A stretch of 64,000 nucleotides of DNA from Gigaspora margarita (Eukaryota > Glomeromycota > Glomeromycetes > Diversisporales > Gigasporaceae). Location of the stretch: the NCBI GenBank assembly GCA_009809945.1, contig WTPW01000013.1:212333-276332 (forward strand), written 5' to 3'. The notes beneath the pieces were generated by a model. That model was not told the origin of the DNA. It saw nothing but the letters and a program-made list of their open reading frames with translations, and did not search any database. Below, piece by piece: positions 1 to 10,384 of the stretch (its first letter is position 1; the number at the start of each line of letters is the position of its first letter). Made by a program: the position numbers and the translations under genes.

Positions 1-1700
1 TATCTGAAATGATATATGAAATAAGGTAGCTGCGCGACGCTGTCACGCAAAACCAGGAACGGGAAAATTATTTAGGGATGGGTATAGTCTGGGTTATTAA
101 TATAGTAATTAGTTAGTTTGATATATACTATGAATATTGTTGTTTACCTATCATACATTTATAATATACATATTTTTTTTTGAATGAAACTTGTATTTTT
201 TTAGCATGTACGTACGTACATGCTTTGTTACAAATCTTTTTTTTTTGTCAGTTGACAGAGTTTACAGATCGAAAAGATAACTTCAGGAATATGCAAAATT
301 GTTTTTTAAAATTTTTTTTTCATAATTACATTTACGATATCATGTGCGAGCACGCACTGAGTCATTACGATTAACTAACATATATGAAAAAATCCTGTAC
401 GCATGCAAATTATTAGTGGAGCGTAGTCAAATACTAAATAACCAATTTCAAAATATTAGATACGTTTATTTGAAAAATTTTTCTTTACATAATTTATTAT
501 AAATCATTAACTATAGTCTATCTACTTCTTGATCTAATTGACAACCAACGCGCATTATTAACGTATTACATAAATAATATAATATTATGACGCGGCATAA
601 ACAGTAAAGTAATATTATTAACACTTTTAACATTATTCTGCACCGTCATCTATTAAATCAATAATAAATTAAATGAAAACGTTTATTGCTTTATTATTAT
701 AAACATTGACTTTTCGCTACGTTAATGTAATCGTGGTACTGTCACAGTTAAAATTTTTAACCCGTGACTTAACTGCAAATCGGTAATACCAGAAGACTCC
801 AGTGATCAAAGCCATCCGAAATTACAAGGCATTTGGTTGTGGCGGAGGCTTGGAGGTAATATTTGTTGTTTGTATACAATGGGCGGAGGGACAGGTTATT
901 GTTGTCCATAAATTGTTGGATAAACTAGTAATTGTTGATCCCTGGCACCGGTAAGCCATGAGTTATCGTCATCATGGCTTATATGAATGGCGTAGAGAGG
1001 CTTTAATTATTTTGGAGCATTAATGCTCGCGGGCCAGAAGCACGAATGCTCGAAGCCTTAAGGGCATAGAGTATCGTGAGAAATACATTGCGCAGTAACT
1101 TATAGTAAATTAAAATGTATTTAAAGCCTGAGTTTTCGCGCTACTACGAGGAGATTAGATAATGTCTCAGGATATGATTTAGATTAGAATGACTTGATTA
1201 AATAGTTTTAATAATAATCGGGTTTTAGTTTAGTTTTATTTTATTTTTATTATTTTATCTTTATATTATTTTAGTGTAGTCTTTATTAATATTATTATAA
1301 TAAATTACCCCCCCCCGATGCTTAATAAATTACATCATATACGTCTTATTTAAATCAATCACGTAGATTGATCAAGTTAAATTATAACCCCGATCAAGAT
1401 TAATATATTCACGTTACATCATAAACCCGTGTACCATTGTTATAAATTTAAACCTAAGTGAATCATCGGAGCTAAATTGGACCGATATCCATCATTGCTC
1501 TCCCAACCGATGGTCACAGTACAATACACTTTAATGCAAATCGAAACGTCAATCACTAATTAACAAATGATTGCGCAAAACGTGACATGATCACACATTG
1601 GCTACGCTTACGCTGGTCAAACTTTTCATAACACCAATTATTAAATGCAAACAAGTGGCTAAACAACTAAAATTTACCACGATTTAGTCACAATGGTAAC
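1..1700. other. AT-rich DNA, no gene recognised
   Basis: No reading frame here has a recognisable domain. A less AT-rich block at about 780-1140 (GGCGGAGGCTTGGAGG, then GGCGGAGGGACAGG) is followed by AT-rich sequence and a run of nine C at about 1308. It may be an old SINE or MITE remnant, but I see no A/B boxes and no convincing terminal repeats. Confidence 0.3.
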
Positions 1701-1830
1701 ACTTTAAATGGCTTATTCAATTAAAAGCAAACCCGAAATTATCCGAGTTTACATATTTAGAAATCATAGCCAACTGTGGCAACCAACCAAATGCAAGATT
1801 TTGTGGACGCACATCCTCGAACAGTTTGGT

Positions 1831-2220
1831 AAACCATGCTCTCCGTTTTCACTTACGGAAAACTCCGTTCCTGGTATGGACATTGACAGTATAATAGCAA
1901 CTCACCAGACCTCTGACCACGTGTTTTTGCTGTTATTCTGCAAATACTCATGTACCCGTCAATCATGCCAGATAACAAGAAATTACTTGCAGTTACTGTA
2001 TTGATAAAGTATAGAAAATTTATAAGAATAATGTGCTTGACCTAGTTAACCACGAATATGCTTCCTAACAATTAATCCTTATGAAAAATTACACACAGAA
2101 GTAAATTAATTATGGAATATGACCCAAATAATTTGCTCGTAATTAATTTCATGGATAACATATTAGATATATATACCAGAAACGGGGCTTTCCATAAGTG
2201 AAAACGGAGAGTATGGTTTA
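1831..2220. repeat. Pair of 47-bp inverted repeats around a 300-bp spacer
   Basis: The stretch 1831-1877 (AAACCATGCTCTCCGTTTTC and on) recurs in reverse complement at 2174-2220 with a handful of mismatches. Both arms can be read as a similar peptide (KPCSPFSLTENS on the plus strand), but neither surrounding open frame resembles a family I know. It could be the ends of a small MITE or two inverted copies of an exon fragment. Confidence 0.45.
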
Positions 2221-2299
2221 CATAAATGTTCCAATGACAAAATCTAGAATGCCTACCAAAGTATAGGTGTCTATCTGTGTAGAACAGGTACCACTCTAT

Positions 2300-2425
2300 C
2301 AAGTTTTCTGTGAGGATACCTGCCTTATGAGTAGGTTTGCACCAACCACTGATCTTTATGGCTCTGGAGTAATTGTATCAGAGATGCTAACCGGGTAAAA
2401 ATCTTTTGGTGATCATCAATATTGA
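2300..2425 (+). pseudogene. Protein kinase C-lobe remnant (subdomain IX)
   Basis: One plus-strand frame reads DLYGSGVIVSEMLTG, then a stop, then KSFGDHQ. This matches the D-(V/I)-Y-(S/G)-x-G-V-(I/L)-x-x-E-M-L-(T/S)-G-K-x-P-F segment of the kinase C-lobe (the conserved Asp of helix F). Only about 40 codons are recognisable. The HRD and DFG motifs are not seen upstream, and an in-frame TAA breaks the segment. Kinase families are hugely expanded in Glomeromycotina, which makes such debris expected. The call rests on one motif. Confidence 0.4.
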
Positions 2426-2880
2426 TGATAAAATTGCCTAACTTGTCTAGACTCCTGAATTGTTTAATGCAATGCATAAATTCTAATGTTAATAAAATTT
2501 ATTAATAACTTGAAAATAGAATTACAACATGAAGGGTTCAAAATGATGCAAATGAAGCTATAATGTAAATCGATTATAACGTCATCATGTCTTTGAACTC
2601 AGCCAATCAGATCACTAAAAGCTGGTAGACACTATTTTTAAGGATGTCATGTAACTATACTCACTTTAGTAAATTGACTTATCGGAGTTTCTAACTGTTT
2701 ATGGAAGGTTATCGGTTTTGACAGGATCGATTTTGGGAGGGCCGACAGTATATTATATTTAAAATGAATATTGATACGCACATTATTGTCTTTTCTATAT
2801 GATAAACAAACTCTTTTGTTTGAGAACCATATTTTATCTGAAAACTGATTACAACGAATTTAAGAAATTTAAGTATTTTG

Positions 2881-3997
2881 AGGACCCCTGAATACTAATG
2901 TTATATATATATATAACCTTTGTCTTTAAACTTTATATAAGTGTACACTTAAATTTTATTATAAAATGTACAGAAACATTAAAGCAATAGTTTAAGTGTA
3001 CGATATACCTTTAAATAATAATTTTAAATTTATAATTAAGTGTACAACATAGTTTTAATTAAAATAAATTAATGTACGACGAAGATATAATAAATGTTTA
3101 AAATTAAATTATTTTAAAAAGAGTAAAAGTTAATAAATTATATTTATGTTTTAAAAATTCTAGTAATTGAAATTGGTAATATTCAATTTTATACAATGTT
3201 GTAATCCACAAAAGTTTTATCTTTTTGTGAAGCAACAATAATATGTTACTAATTTGAAATTAGATTTCAAATCATTATTGCATTTGTATAACTTATTAAA
3301 TGTTAGTCAAAATTCGAGATATAAACTTGATAATCACACTTTTTGCAAAATCTTCATAACATGTTAATGTGTTAGCACATATGCATATTAAAGTGTTTGG
3401 TTTAGCAGTATCATTATTAATAGCACATAGCATGTTAAATAGCATGTTAATGTGCTAGATAACACATTAATGTATCATATATTAAATCAAAATGTATATA
3501 AATGAATGAATTTGACTTCAATAAAAGAGATACATATAGAAAAGTTTCTTTGATTTTACTTAAGAAAAATAAGGAAGTATTTAGTATAGTGCTAAAGAGA
3601 AATTTATTCTTAGCATATATATTCTCCCTACAGTATATACCAATCATTGCAATACTTAAGTAAACAATATTGATGTTGTTCTAGAATCAATTTAGAGACA
3701 GGTATATAAAGTTGATACTGAATTATGCACAATAAATAAATATTGCTACTATTATTAATGTTACTAGTTTTTATTAGGTTTTGTATGTTATGCATATTGT
3801 TTTTATATATTATGTACAACAAACTATTCTTGTACAATAAGTAACTGTACGACATTTCTATTTTGACATTATTAATTAAGTGTACATCAAAGGTTGAGTT
3901 AAGTTGTTATTAAAAAAAATAAGATTTGTGTAACTGTACGATAAACATTTTAGTCTAAGTGTACTACAAACGTTTTATGCATATATTCAGGGGTCCT
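2881..3997. mobile_element. AGGACCCC-end DNA element, copy A
   Basis: The ends are AGGACCCCTGAATA and TATTCAGGGGTCCT, and the element is flanked by identical 8-bp direct repeats GTATTTTG (2873-2880 and 3998-4005). TTAAGTGTAC-type motifs recur below both ends, as is common for transposase-binding subterminal repeats. No transposase is encoded; short minus-strand frames at 3447-3855 are AT-rich noise. Copy B (40768-41594) matches it in the opposite orientation. An 8-bp duplication fits hAT-like or Merlin-like transposition, but the AGGACCCC end is not one I can assign. Confidence 0.8.
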
Positions 3998-4005
3998 GTA
4001 TTTTG

Positions 4006-4585
4006 ACGAGACTATGAAATGCGTCATTTATTACAGTATATATATACATATATGTGATATTCTTATTGTGAAATAATATGGATAAGAGTTAGACGTTATC
4101 TATATGATTTTTTTTTAAAAAAAAAAATAGTAAATGACGACGCACTTCATAGTCTAATCAAATCTCAAATTTCACAAATTCGCCGAAATGTGTATAAATT
4201 TCAATTTGTTTATTAGAGTATATATTATTTTGTATGTATAAAAATTTTATAAGAAACTTGAGAAAGCAAAGAATAATTTAATGCTGGGACTGCCTATGAT
4301 CCCGTACTTCCCCTTTTAGATAACATCATATATTTTATTTCGCTATTTCTTATTTATTTATACTGTATATAAAATCAATAAAATTTTACTCACTTTGGGT
4401 TTTTAGCATTGATATTAATTTGATCATTTCTTGAACGTGTACGTGAATAAATAAAAAGTGTTTGTTACCAACATTTGGCGTTATGTTTCAATCGTTGTGG
4501 AACACGAATGAGCTGTAATATGGGATAATATGGATAATATGGAATAAAGTGTGTAAATAAATTAGAATAATGCCCCGAATTAACT
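4006..4585. other. AT-rich spacer, no gene seen
   Basis: The stretch contains only simple sequence, such as TATATA runs and a T9-A11 inverted run near 4110. No supported reading frame or terminal repeat was found. The 4465-4716 open frame overlaps the next element's end and shows no domain. Confidence 0.3.
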
Positions 4586-5454
4586 AAATTTGGGGGTCGT
4601 CTAAAGCCATGTACCCACGTGACATTTTTGTGTAAATCAACCAACCGGAATCGCGAAATTTTGTTTACACGGATCAGCCCAAAGAAGACGAAAAACAAAA
4701 AAAAACGCAAGAACATAAAAACGGTAGTCCAAACCTGTCTTGAGCGATTAATAAAAAATGTCGGGAAGGCGATTTTACCTATATGTTACCCTAACCCAAA
4801 CCCACTCTAATCTAAACAGGCCCTAACCAGTGTTCGAAATTAGTGTTCTCAGAGTTCTCATGAGAACACTATTTTAAATTTGTGCACAGTAAAAATTTTT
4901 TACTGTTCTCTATTAAAATTTTTTTGAGAACAGTAAAATAAAAATAGCGTTCTCATAAGTAGTAATTAATAATTACATAATATTGTTATACCATATTAGA
5001 AATAAATAAATACAACTTATTGTAATCATTTATTATCAAAATTATTTAGTTGAACTTAAATATAATTACTATAGCATAGATGAAAAAATATGCTTTAACG
5101 TATTTTCATATATAGATATGTTAATAGAAATTAAGTTAAATTTTATATTTAACCTTTACCATTTATGGCTTAAAGGTAATATTATAACATTAGTTAAGAG
5201 CTAAAAAGATATATATATTTTAATATATGTATGGCATGTGATATATATATATATATATATATATATTATTTTTTTTTTTTTAGTGACATAAGTGAGAACA
5301 TAAACATATAGGTTGAGAACACTTATAGCGATTATACTGTTCTCATGAGAACAGCATTTGAGTCTGAAATTTCGAACACTGGCCCTAACCCTAATTTTAA
5401 TTAAAATTTCAAAAAATCACGTGGGTACATGGCTTTAGCCATCCCCTAAATTTG
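4586..5454. mobile_element. TIR element interrupted by a hAT
   Basis: The left end (AAATTTGGGGGTCGTC followed by TAAAGCCATGTACCCACGTG) is the inverse of the right end near 5415-5454. The shared core TAAAGCCATGTACCCACGTG is identical in both arms. The hAT at 4828-5381 is inserted in it. Internal sequence at about 4680-4790 recurs at about 55325-55480 (GGTAGTC-AAACCT and AATAAAAAATGTC), so the family has another, partial copy. No coding capacity is seen. Confidence 0.65.
4828..5381. mobile_element. Non-autonomous hAT, CAGTGTTCGAAAT ends
   Basis: The terminal inverted repeats begin CAGTGTTCGAAATT and end AATTTCGAACACTG-like. They are flanked by a perfect 8-bp duplication GCCCTAAC (4820-4827 and 5382-5389), and the CAGTG end plus 8-bp duplication are hAT hallmarks. 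TTCTCATGAGAACA palindromes lie just inside both ends, with scattered GTTCTC motifs within. The 554-bp interior is AT-rich and non-coding. Related copies are at 23417-23643 and 41990-46622. Confidence 0.85.
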
Positions 5455-5639
5455 GACAAATTTTGAAATTATATCCCTGCATGATATTTTGCGACAATAA
5501 AGTAAAATTGCTACGTGTTATAAGATATAAATGAAAAGGCAAGATACTAAGAAGCATAGCCAATACTGTACTTATTTGTTCCGGTAACACAAACCCAAAA
5601 AGGAAATTAAATTTTATAAGTGCGTAAAGATAGGTGTTA

Positions 5640-5680
5640 GGGACGTGTCAGATATTAGCTGAGATCAGTTTACTATAGAG

Positions 5681-5719
<39 letters not shown>

Positions 5720-5826
5720 TCCTGAGAAATTTAGTTATTATGATTGGTTATATGTGTACATTTTGACCTGGGATTTTGTCTACCTCCCCCCTACCCTACG
5801 ATATCAGCTGATATCTGACACTTCCT
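5640..5826. mobile_element. Harbinger-type MITE with a 36-C run
   Basis: The ends GGGACGTGTCAGATATTAGC and, inverted, AGGAAGTGTCAGATATCAGC are flanked by TTA (5637-5639 and 5827-5829), the 3-bp duplication typical of PIF/Harbinger elements. The interior has an uninterrupted run of 36 C at 5681-5716, striking in such an AT-rich region. The element is 187 bp and encodes nothing. Confidence 0.7.
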
Positions 5827-6011
5827 TTAGGGTGTTAGTATTAAGGTTTATAGTGATAATTGGTGCTTATAATTTCCGTCTAGAGTTTGGTCTACTCCGG
5901 TCAAATAATTGACAATTTTGACTGGAATGATAACCTACTAAAACCCCAAAACTAACCTAACTATTAAGAAATGAACCCCAAAAATTTTTGAAATTTCATA
6001 TTACAGCTGTC

Positions 6012-6237
6012 CTCATAAATTCTGGGACAACAGATAAAAATTTGTCCGGCATTAGTTCGGTCGAACCTAATAAATTTTGATCTCAGGTATGTAAGCTTTT
6101 AATTTCAGGTTTTGTATACAAAAAAATTCTTTTTATATATCGATCATATCCGAAATATACTCAAGATCAAGAGTTTATCGAATTTGGCCGAATTAATGCC
6201 GGCCAAATTTTTTATCTGTTGTCCCAGAATTTATGAG
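6012..6237. mobile_element. 226-bp MITE with ~60-bp inverted repeats
   Basis: CTCATAAATTCTGGGACAAC at the left end is matched in reverse by GTTGTCCCAGAATTTATGAG at the right. The similarity extends through AGATAAAAATTTG and a GCCGG-containing segment. No duplication is obvious, so the superfamily is uncertain; TIR length and size would suit a Tc1/mariner-like MITE. Confidence 0.65.
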
Positions 6238-6536
6238 AAAAGTCGTAAAATAATTAAAATTTCCAGCTTCGACCGCGACACTTATTCGACATCACACAGG
6301 GTGGCAACTTATATATACCCGCGAACTAATCAACTGCTAACCCTACTTTAAGTCGGGGAAGTGGCCTGTAGGGAACTAAATAAATTTCAGGGGATTGTGT
6401 GGCAACCAAAAAAAATACAATTATTAGCAATTAAATAATTTTTATATATAAAAAATTATTAGGAATATTTCAGAACCGCAAAAATTTATTTGGATAACTA
6501 AAAATTTGGATAGAATTAAAAAAAGGGTTAATTGTT

Positions 6537-7847
6537 TTGTAACCGTGGTTACAGTAACCGCATCCCAATCAAGCAAATCAAATACGAAGATCAGGTGTAA
6601 CGTTACACATTTAAAAAGTCAAAACAAACGTCCATTTTGCCAAAAATTGCTTCTAAATAATTTCGCATATGAAACTACCTTTCGGTTTCTATAAAAAAAA
6701 TTCATTGCTAAATTTTAATGAAAATATAGCCTTCTTTAACCTAAGCCTCATTCTAACCCTAACCTTAATCGCACAGTTTTACTCTTATAGAAAATTTGTT
6801 TTGATAGTCACGTTACACCTAGTGATAGGCAAATCCCGATTTTTTAAAAATCCCGCGCGGGATCCGCGCGGGATTCGCGGGATTCACAGGATCGAGTAGA
6901 TTCTCTGGATTTTTTACGATTAATAAATATATATACATACATATATGTATATATCATCACGAGGAATGTAATTTCTCGTTAAAATAAAAACATTTCTTAT
7001 AAATCTTAAAGCATTGATTACAAATAAAAATGCTTATATAGACTTTACCTACTTTTAAAACATTTGAATCTTATAATTATTAAATTCATCAATTCAGATT
7101 TGCCTTAATTTTATCAATTTTTTTTAAAATATTATTATATAAATACATATTTAAAATTATAATGGTAACAAAGCGATCAAATCATAAACGTATAAAAATT
7201 TATAAGTAATCAGGTGTATAATCAGGTATAAATGTACTAAAATTTATAGTGATCAAGTACTGTACATACATACAAAAATTTATGACTAGGTTATATACAT
7301 ACAAAAATCCATAAACGACTCATAAAAATTCATAATCGAGCTTATAATTTTTGATCAAATAGTCAATAATCATCTAAAACACATAAATGATTGGCTCGAA
7401 TTTATTTAACCTTATCACTCATATGAAATAATCACTGAAATTGGAGATTTTCGCCCATATGGTACACAATATTCTTGGTGTATTATTTTATGCAAGAAAT
7501 TAAAAGTCTAGATTCCCACTTTATTAATAATGACAATTTAAAAAATTTATTTCAACGTACAGTTTGCGCATTATCACTGTACGTACGTATATATGTGGAA
7601 CGAGATATAAATAAAAAGTTAATGCGTGCATAATATTTTTAATTGTGTAAGTGCTAATTAGGAATTGGCCCACTTATGTTAAAGCAGGCCAGATGTTTTG
7701 TTAATGCGGGCCAGATGATATGCTAACGCAGGCCAGATAATCTTAGATTAAAAATCCCGCGCGGGAGTTTTTAAATCCCGCGGATCCCGCGCGTTGCCCA
7801 TCACTAGTTACACCTGATCTTAGTTACTGTAACCTACGGTTACAAAT
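6537..7847. mobile_element. TGTAACCG-end TIR element hosting a hAT
   Basis: The left end (TTTGTAACCGTGG, GGTTACAGTAAC, later GATCAGGTGTAACG) is mirrored at the right end (GTTACACCTGATC, GTTACTGTAACC, CGGTTACAAA). Removing the nested hAT at 6820-7806 leaves about 320 bp. Its right edge lies about 140 bp beyond the last recognisable exon of the minus-strand tandem gene, so its insertion may have removed or displaced the gene's 3' end. Confidence 0.6.
6820..7806. mobile_element. hAT element with GCGCGGGAT subterminal repeats
   Basis: It starts TAGTGATAGGCAAATCCCG, ends GTTGCCCATCACTA and is flanked by a perfect 8-bp duplication GTTACACC (6812-6819 and 7807-7814). TAGTG ends and the 8-bp duplication mark it as hAT. 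AAATCCCGCGCGGGAT-type palindromes sit just inside both ends. Near the right end are three imperfect direct copies of a GCRGGCCAGATRA motif (about 7686-7740). The interior is AT-rich without a transposase, so it is non-autonomous (987 bp). Confidence 0.85.
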
Positions 7848-7987
7848 CAAAAAAAATATAAAAATTTAAAAAAACTATATTTTGGATTATTTTTGTTTAT
7901 TGACCAATCAAAAAACATGATTTTAACAGATTTACTATACATCACAATTTTATTCAAAATTGGGTCTTAAAAAAATACAGAACTTAC

Positions 7988-8435
7988 TTCTTTTAAAATA
8001 TTCAACAAATTTTGTGAATTAGCCAATATTTTAAGCGTAATTACGTATGGTGGTGTACGTGACTGTGTATATTTATTTTTATCTCTTTTGATATATCGAA
8101 CACCATCTAACCAGACTGCTAAAAATCTATCACAAGTCTTTTGAATACTATTTAATCTATCAAAAGAAATCCACTCAATTACATTTTCATAATATGTGGT
8201 TTTAAGTTGAAATTCTATAATACATTCATCGATATCACATTTCCACTCGTCCATCCTTGTGTTGTTTTCTGAGGGTCGCATGATTGACACCAAACTAATA
8301 TCGCTTGCAATTTGCACAATTTCCGTATTCATCATTTCTTTTAAATTCATCAAATACCAACATATAATTATTTGTATTTGTGTTTTGAGTTAATCCGTAA
8401 ACATTTTTGCCTTCTAATTGAATCCGATTGTTAAA
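7988..8435 (-). pseudogene. Tandem kinase-N-lobe gene, unit 4 exon (decayed)
   Basis: This is the last recognisable unit of the minus-strand tandem gene. It starts after an ATAAG acceptor (8436) with the hinge-like segment VYGLTQNTN, continues into the first cysteine pair (CANC), then meets a TAG at the CRY position. The remainder (WCQSCDPQKTTQGWTSGN, then DIDECIIEFQLK, VIEWISFDRL, VWLDG, ITLKIL) lies in shifted frames, with breaks near the TAG and after WTSGN. It ends LLNILKE at a GTAAGT donor (7987) in phase 0. No downstream exon follows before the TIR element at 7847. Unit 4 is therefore damaged by at least two indels and the gene has no visible 3' end. Confidence 0.7.
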
Positions 8436-8514
8436 CTTATATAAAATTTATAAAGTATTAATATAATTTATATAAACACGAGATTAAATTAAAAAATAAA
8501 TAATATAATCTTAC

Positions 8515-8962
8515 CTTTAATAAATTTTGTGAATTGTCCAATGGTTTAAGTAATTTTGCATGGCGGTGTACGTGATTGCGTATATTTATATTTATCATAG
8601 TCATATTCATCTTTATTTATATATCGTGCACCATCCAACCAGGTTGCTAAAAACTCATCATCAATCTTTTGAATATTGTCTAATCTATTAAAAGAAATCC
8701 ACTCAATTACATATTCATATTTTTTAGCTTTAAATTGAAATTCTTTAATGCACTTATCAATGTCCTTATTCCCACTTGTCCATCCTTGTGTTGACTTCAG
8801 AGGGTCACATGACTGGCACCAAGCTTCAGATGTGTTATATAGCTTGCAATTTGCACATTCTCCGTAATAATGCCTCCTTTTATTAAGAAAACTGTCAAAT
8901 ACCAACATGTATTCATTTTTAGTGTTTTGAGTTAAACCATAAATTTTTTTATATTCTAATTG
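8515..8962 (-). pseudogene. Tandem kinase-N-lobe gene, unit 3 exon (frameshifted)
   Basis: The exon begins after a TTTTTTAG acceptor (8963) with QLEYKKIYGLTQN and YMLVFDSF, which resembles kinase strands beta4-beta5 up to the hinge. It then passes directly into the CX2CX9CX2C knuckle (CANC...WCQSC), TQGWTSGN, an alpha-helical linker and VIEWISFNRLDNIQ. The glycine-loop position has no glycines, but WLDGARYI and a beta3-like LKPLDNSQNL are present. The 448-nt length is not a multiple of three. The frame changes after RTPPC, as if two bases were lost, and the exon ends at AAAG/GTAAGA (8514). The intron to unit 4 is 79 nt. Confidence 0.75.
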
Positions 8963-9028
8963 CTAAAAAATATATAATAAAAGTAAGTATGTCAGATAAA
9001 AGTTATTATTAATGAATAAACTGCTTAC

Positions 9029-9499
9029 CTCTTCCAAAACATCTAATAAATTTTGTGAACTAGTCAAAATTTTAAGTGAAATTACACATGGCGGTGTACG
9101 TGACTGGATATATCCATCTTTATCTTTTTCGATATATCGTATTCCATCTAACCAGGTAGCTAAAAATCCATTAACAATCATTTGAATATTATCTAATCTA
9201 TTAAAAGAAATCCACTCAATTAATTCTTCATATTTTTTAGCTTTAAGTTGAAAATCTTTAATGCAATCATCAACATCTGTATTTCCACTTGTCCATCCTC
9301 GTGTTATTTTCTGAGGGTCACATTTTTGACACCAAGCTTTAGATGTGTTAAATCGGTTGCAACCTGCGCATTTTCCATTCCTATTCTTTCTCTTAGACCC
9401 AAATTCATCAACTACCAACATATACTCATTTGTTGTAGCGTCATGAGTTAATCCATATACTTTATGTTCACTATGCTTTAATTGTACACATTCTTTAAA
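9029..9499 (-). CDS. Tandem kinase-N-lobe gene, unit 2 exon (intact)
   Basis: This is the best preserved unit: 471 nt, 157 codons, open throughout and bounded by an AATAAG acceptor (9500) and a GAG/GTAAGC donor (9028), both phase 0. In order it encodes: a helix-like FKECVQL; a beta4-beta5/hinge-like VYGLTHDA and EYMLVVDEF; a knuckle CAGC(X9)CQKC; the motif RGWTSGN; the linker VIEWISFNRLDNIQ; WLDGIRYI; and a VAIK-like SLKIL whose Lys would be the ATP-contacting residue, followed by a helix-C-like NLLDVLEEV. The GxGxxG loop is missing, as are HRD, DFG and APE, so it cannot be a catalytic kinase by itself. From family knowledge, this knuckle/WTSGN module normally precedes a full kinase domain in Glomeromycotina. 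Here it joins another copy instead. Confidence 0.75.
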
Positions 9500-9569
9500 C
9501 TTATTAAATATAAATATGAATTAAATAATGCAACATTGCTGTAGAACAGTATAATAATAAAAATCTTAC

Positions 9570-9705
9570 TTCATTTAACATATCTAATAAGTTTGGTGAT
9601 CTAATTAATGTTTTAAGCTCCACTGCGCATGATGGTGTACGTAGTTGTATCCATTCATATTTATCTTCATTTTTACATATACCTACATATCGTATTCCAT
9701 CTAAC
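9570..9705 (-). pseudogene. Tandem kinase-N-lobe gene, unit 1 second half (unit 1b)
   Basis: The sense strand begins exactly at the 8-bp sequence GTTAGATG (9698-9705), next to a hAT end. It reads LDGIRYVGICKNEDKYEW, then LRTPSCAVELKTL (the Lys-containing beta3 equivalent) and NLLDMLNE, ending at a GAA/GTAAGA donor (9569). A 70-nt phase-0 intron leads to unit 2. The missing first half (knuckle, WTSGN, linker up to IWLD) is the fragment at 27159-27411, cut at the same codon. Apart from the insertion the frame is open. Confidence 0.75.
9698..9705. repeat. hAT target duplication GTTAGATG (right copy)
   Basis: On the minus strand the 8 bases next to the hAT end are GTTAGATG, identical to the 8 bases at 27404-27411. 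Both are the coding sequence of the W-L-D-G site, so they are consistent with one staggered hAT insertion. Confidence 0.7.
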
Positions 9706-10044
9706 TAGTGATTTGAACCGGGAACAAAATCATTAATCGGTTACCCTAACTTAGGTAAACATATAAAGTGATTATTAATAGGTTCCTTGCTCTTCAAACT
9801 ATTCGAATTAATTTATTAGTGAATTAATTGTCGGTGATTAAGTGTCGGTGAATTACAGCAGATTTGAAAATTAGTGGGACGCTGAAAATTTTGCTTGATC
9901 GAAGATAGTGACGTGGTTTCCGAAGAGTTAGATGATTCATAAGATGAATACGAAAAGGTTTCGGAAACCAAGCAAAATTTTCAAGTGTCCCAGTAAAATA
10001 AACATGTCGGTAATATGAACACGTCGGTGAATTAATTATCGGTA
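9706..10044. mobile_element. hAT right-end fragment (TAGTGATTTGAACC)
   Basis: The end TAGTGATTTGAACCGG abuts the gene fragment at 9705. It shares its first 13 bases with the end at 27412, and both are followed by GGTTACCC/GGGTAACC motifs. No matching opposite end is visible to the right, so the element is split. Further in are GTCGGTGAATTA-type repeats, also seen in the foldback at 16522-16824, and a small nested MITE (9874-9993). Confidence 0.6.
9874..9993. mobile_element. 120-bp TA-flanked foldback MITE
   Basis: GTGGGACGCTGAAAATTTTG at the left and CAAAATTTTCAAGTGTCCCA at the right form inverted arms. They extend through a second paired block (GGTTTCCGAAG / TTTCGGAAACC). TA flanks both sides, as for Tc1/mariner-type elements. 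Confidence 0.6.
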
Positions 10045-10289
10045 AGGCCGTTTGAAGTTGATTTTTCGGTTAACATTAACCCCCAGCTGAAGCCTCCCCC
10101 GAAAAACGAACAGCCAATCAAAACGTTGGATGACTCTCGCCAGTCACCTGATTTATATCAACCAATGAAATTGCCCACCTTTGTTAATTTTTATATGTTC
10201 GTTTCATATGTTCGTTTCATTTTACCCCCTCCCCCCTCTCGAGAGTCCTGGAAAAGTGATCTTAGCCGAAGAATCAACTTCAAAAGGAC
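10045..10289. mobile_element. 245-bp TA-flanked MITE
   Basis: AGGCCGTTTGAAGTTGATTT at the left is matched in reverse by AATCAACTTCAAAAGGAC at the right, with TA on each side (10043-10044, 10290-10291). The end resembles that of the MITE at 27985-28345 (AGGCCACGCAAAGTTGATTT), so they may be related. No coding content. Confidence 0.65.
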
Positions 10290-10384
10290 TAATTTAAATG
10301 GTTAACATGTCAGTTCAGTGAATTGATGTCGTTGAAGTATGAAGTATATGTCTGTGAAGCGAGGAGGAACTCTATTTTGACAAA

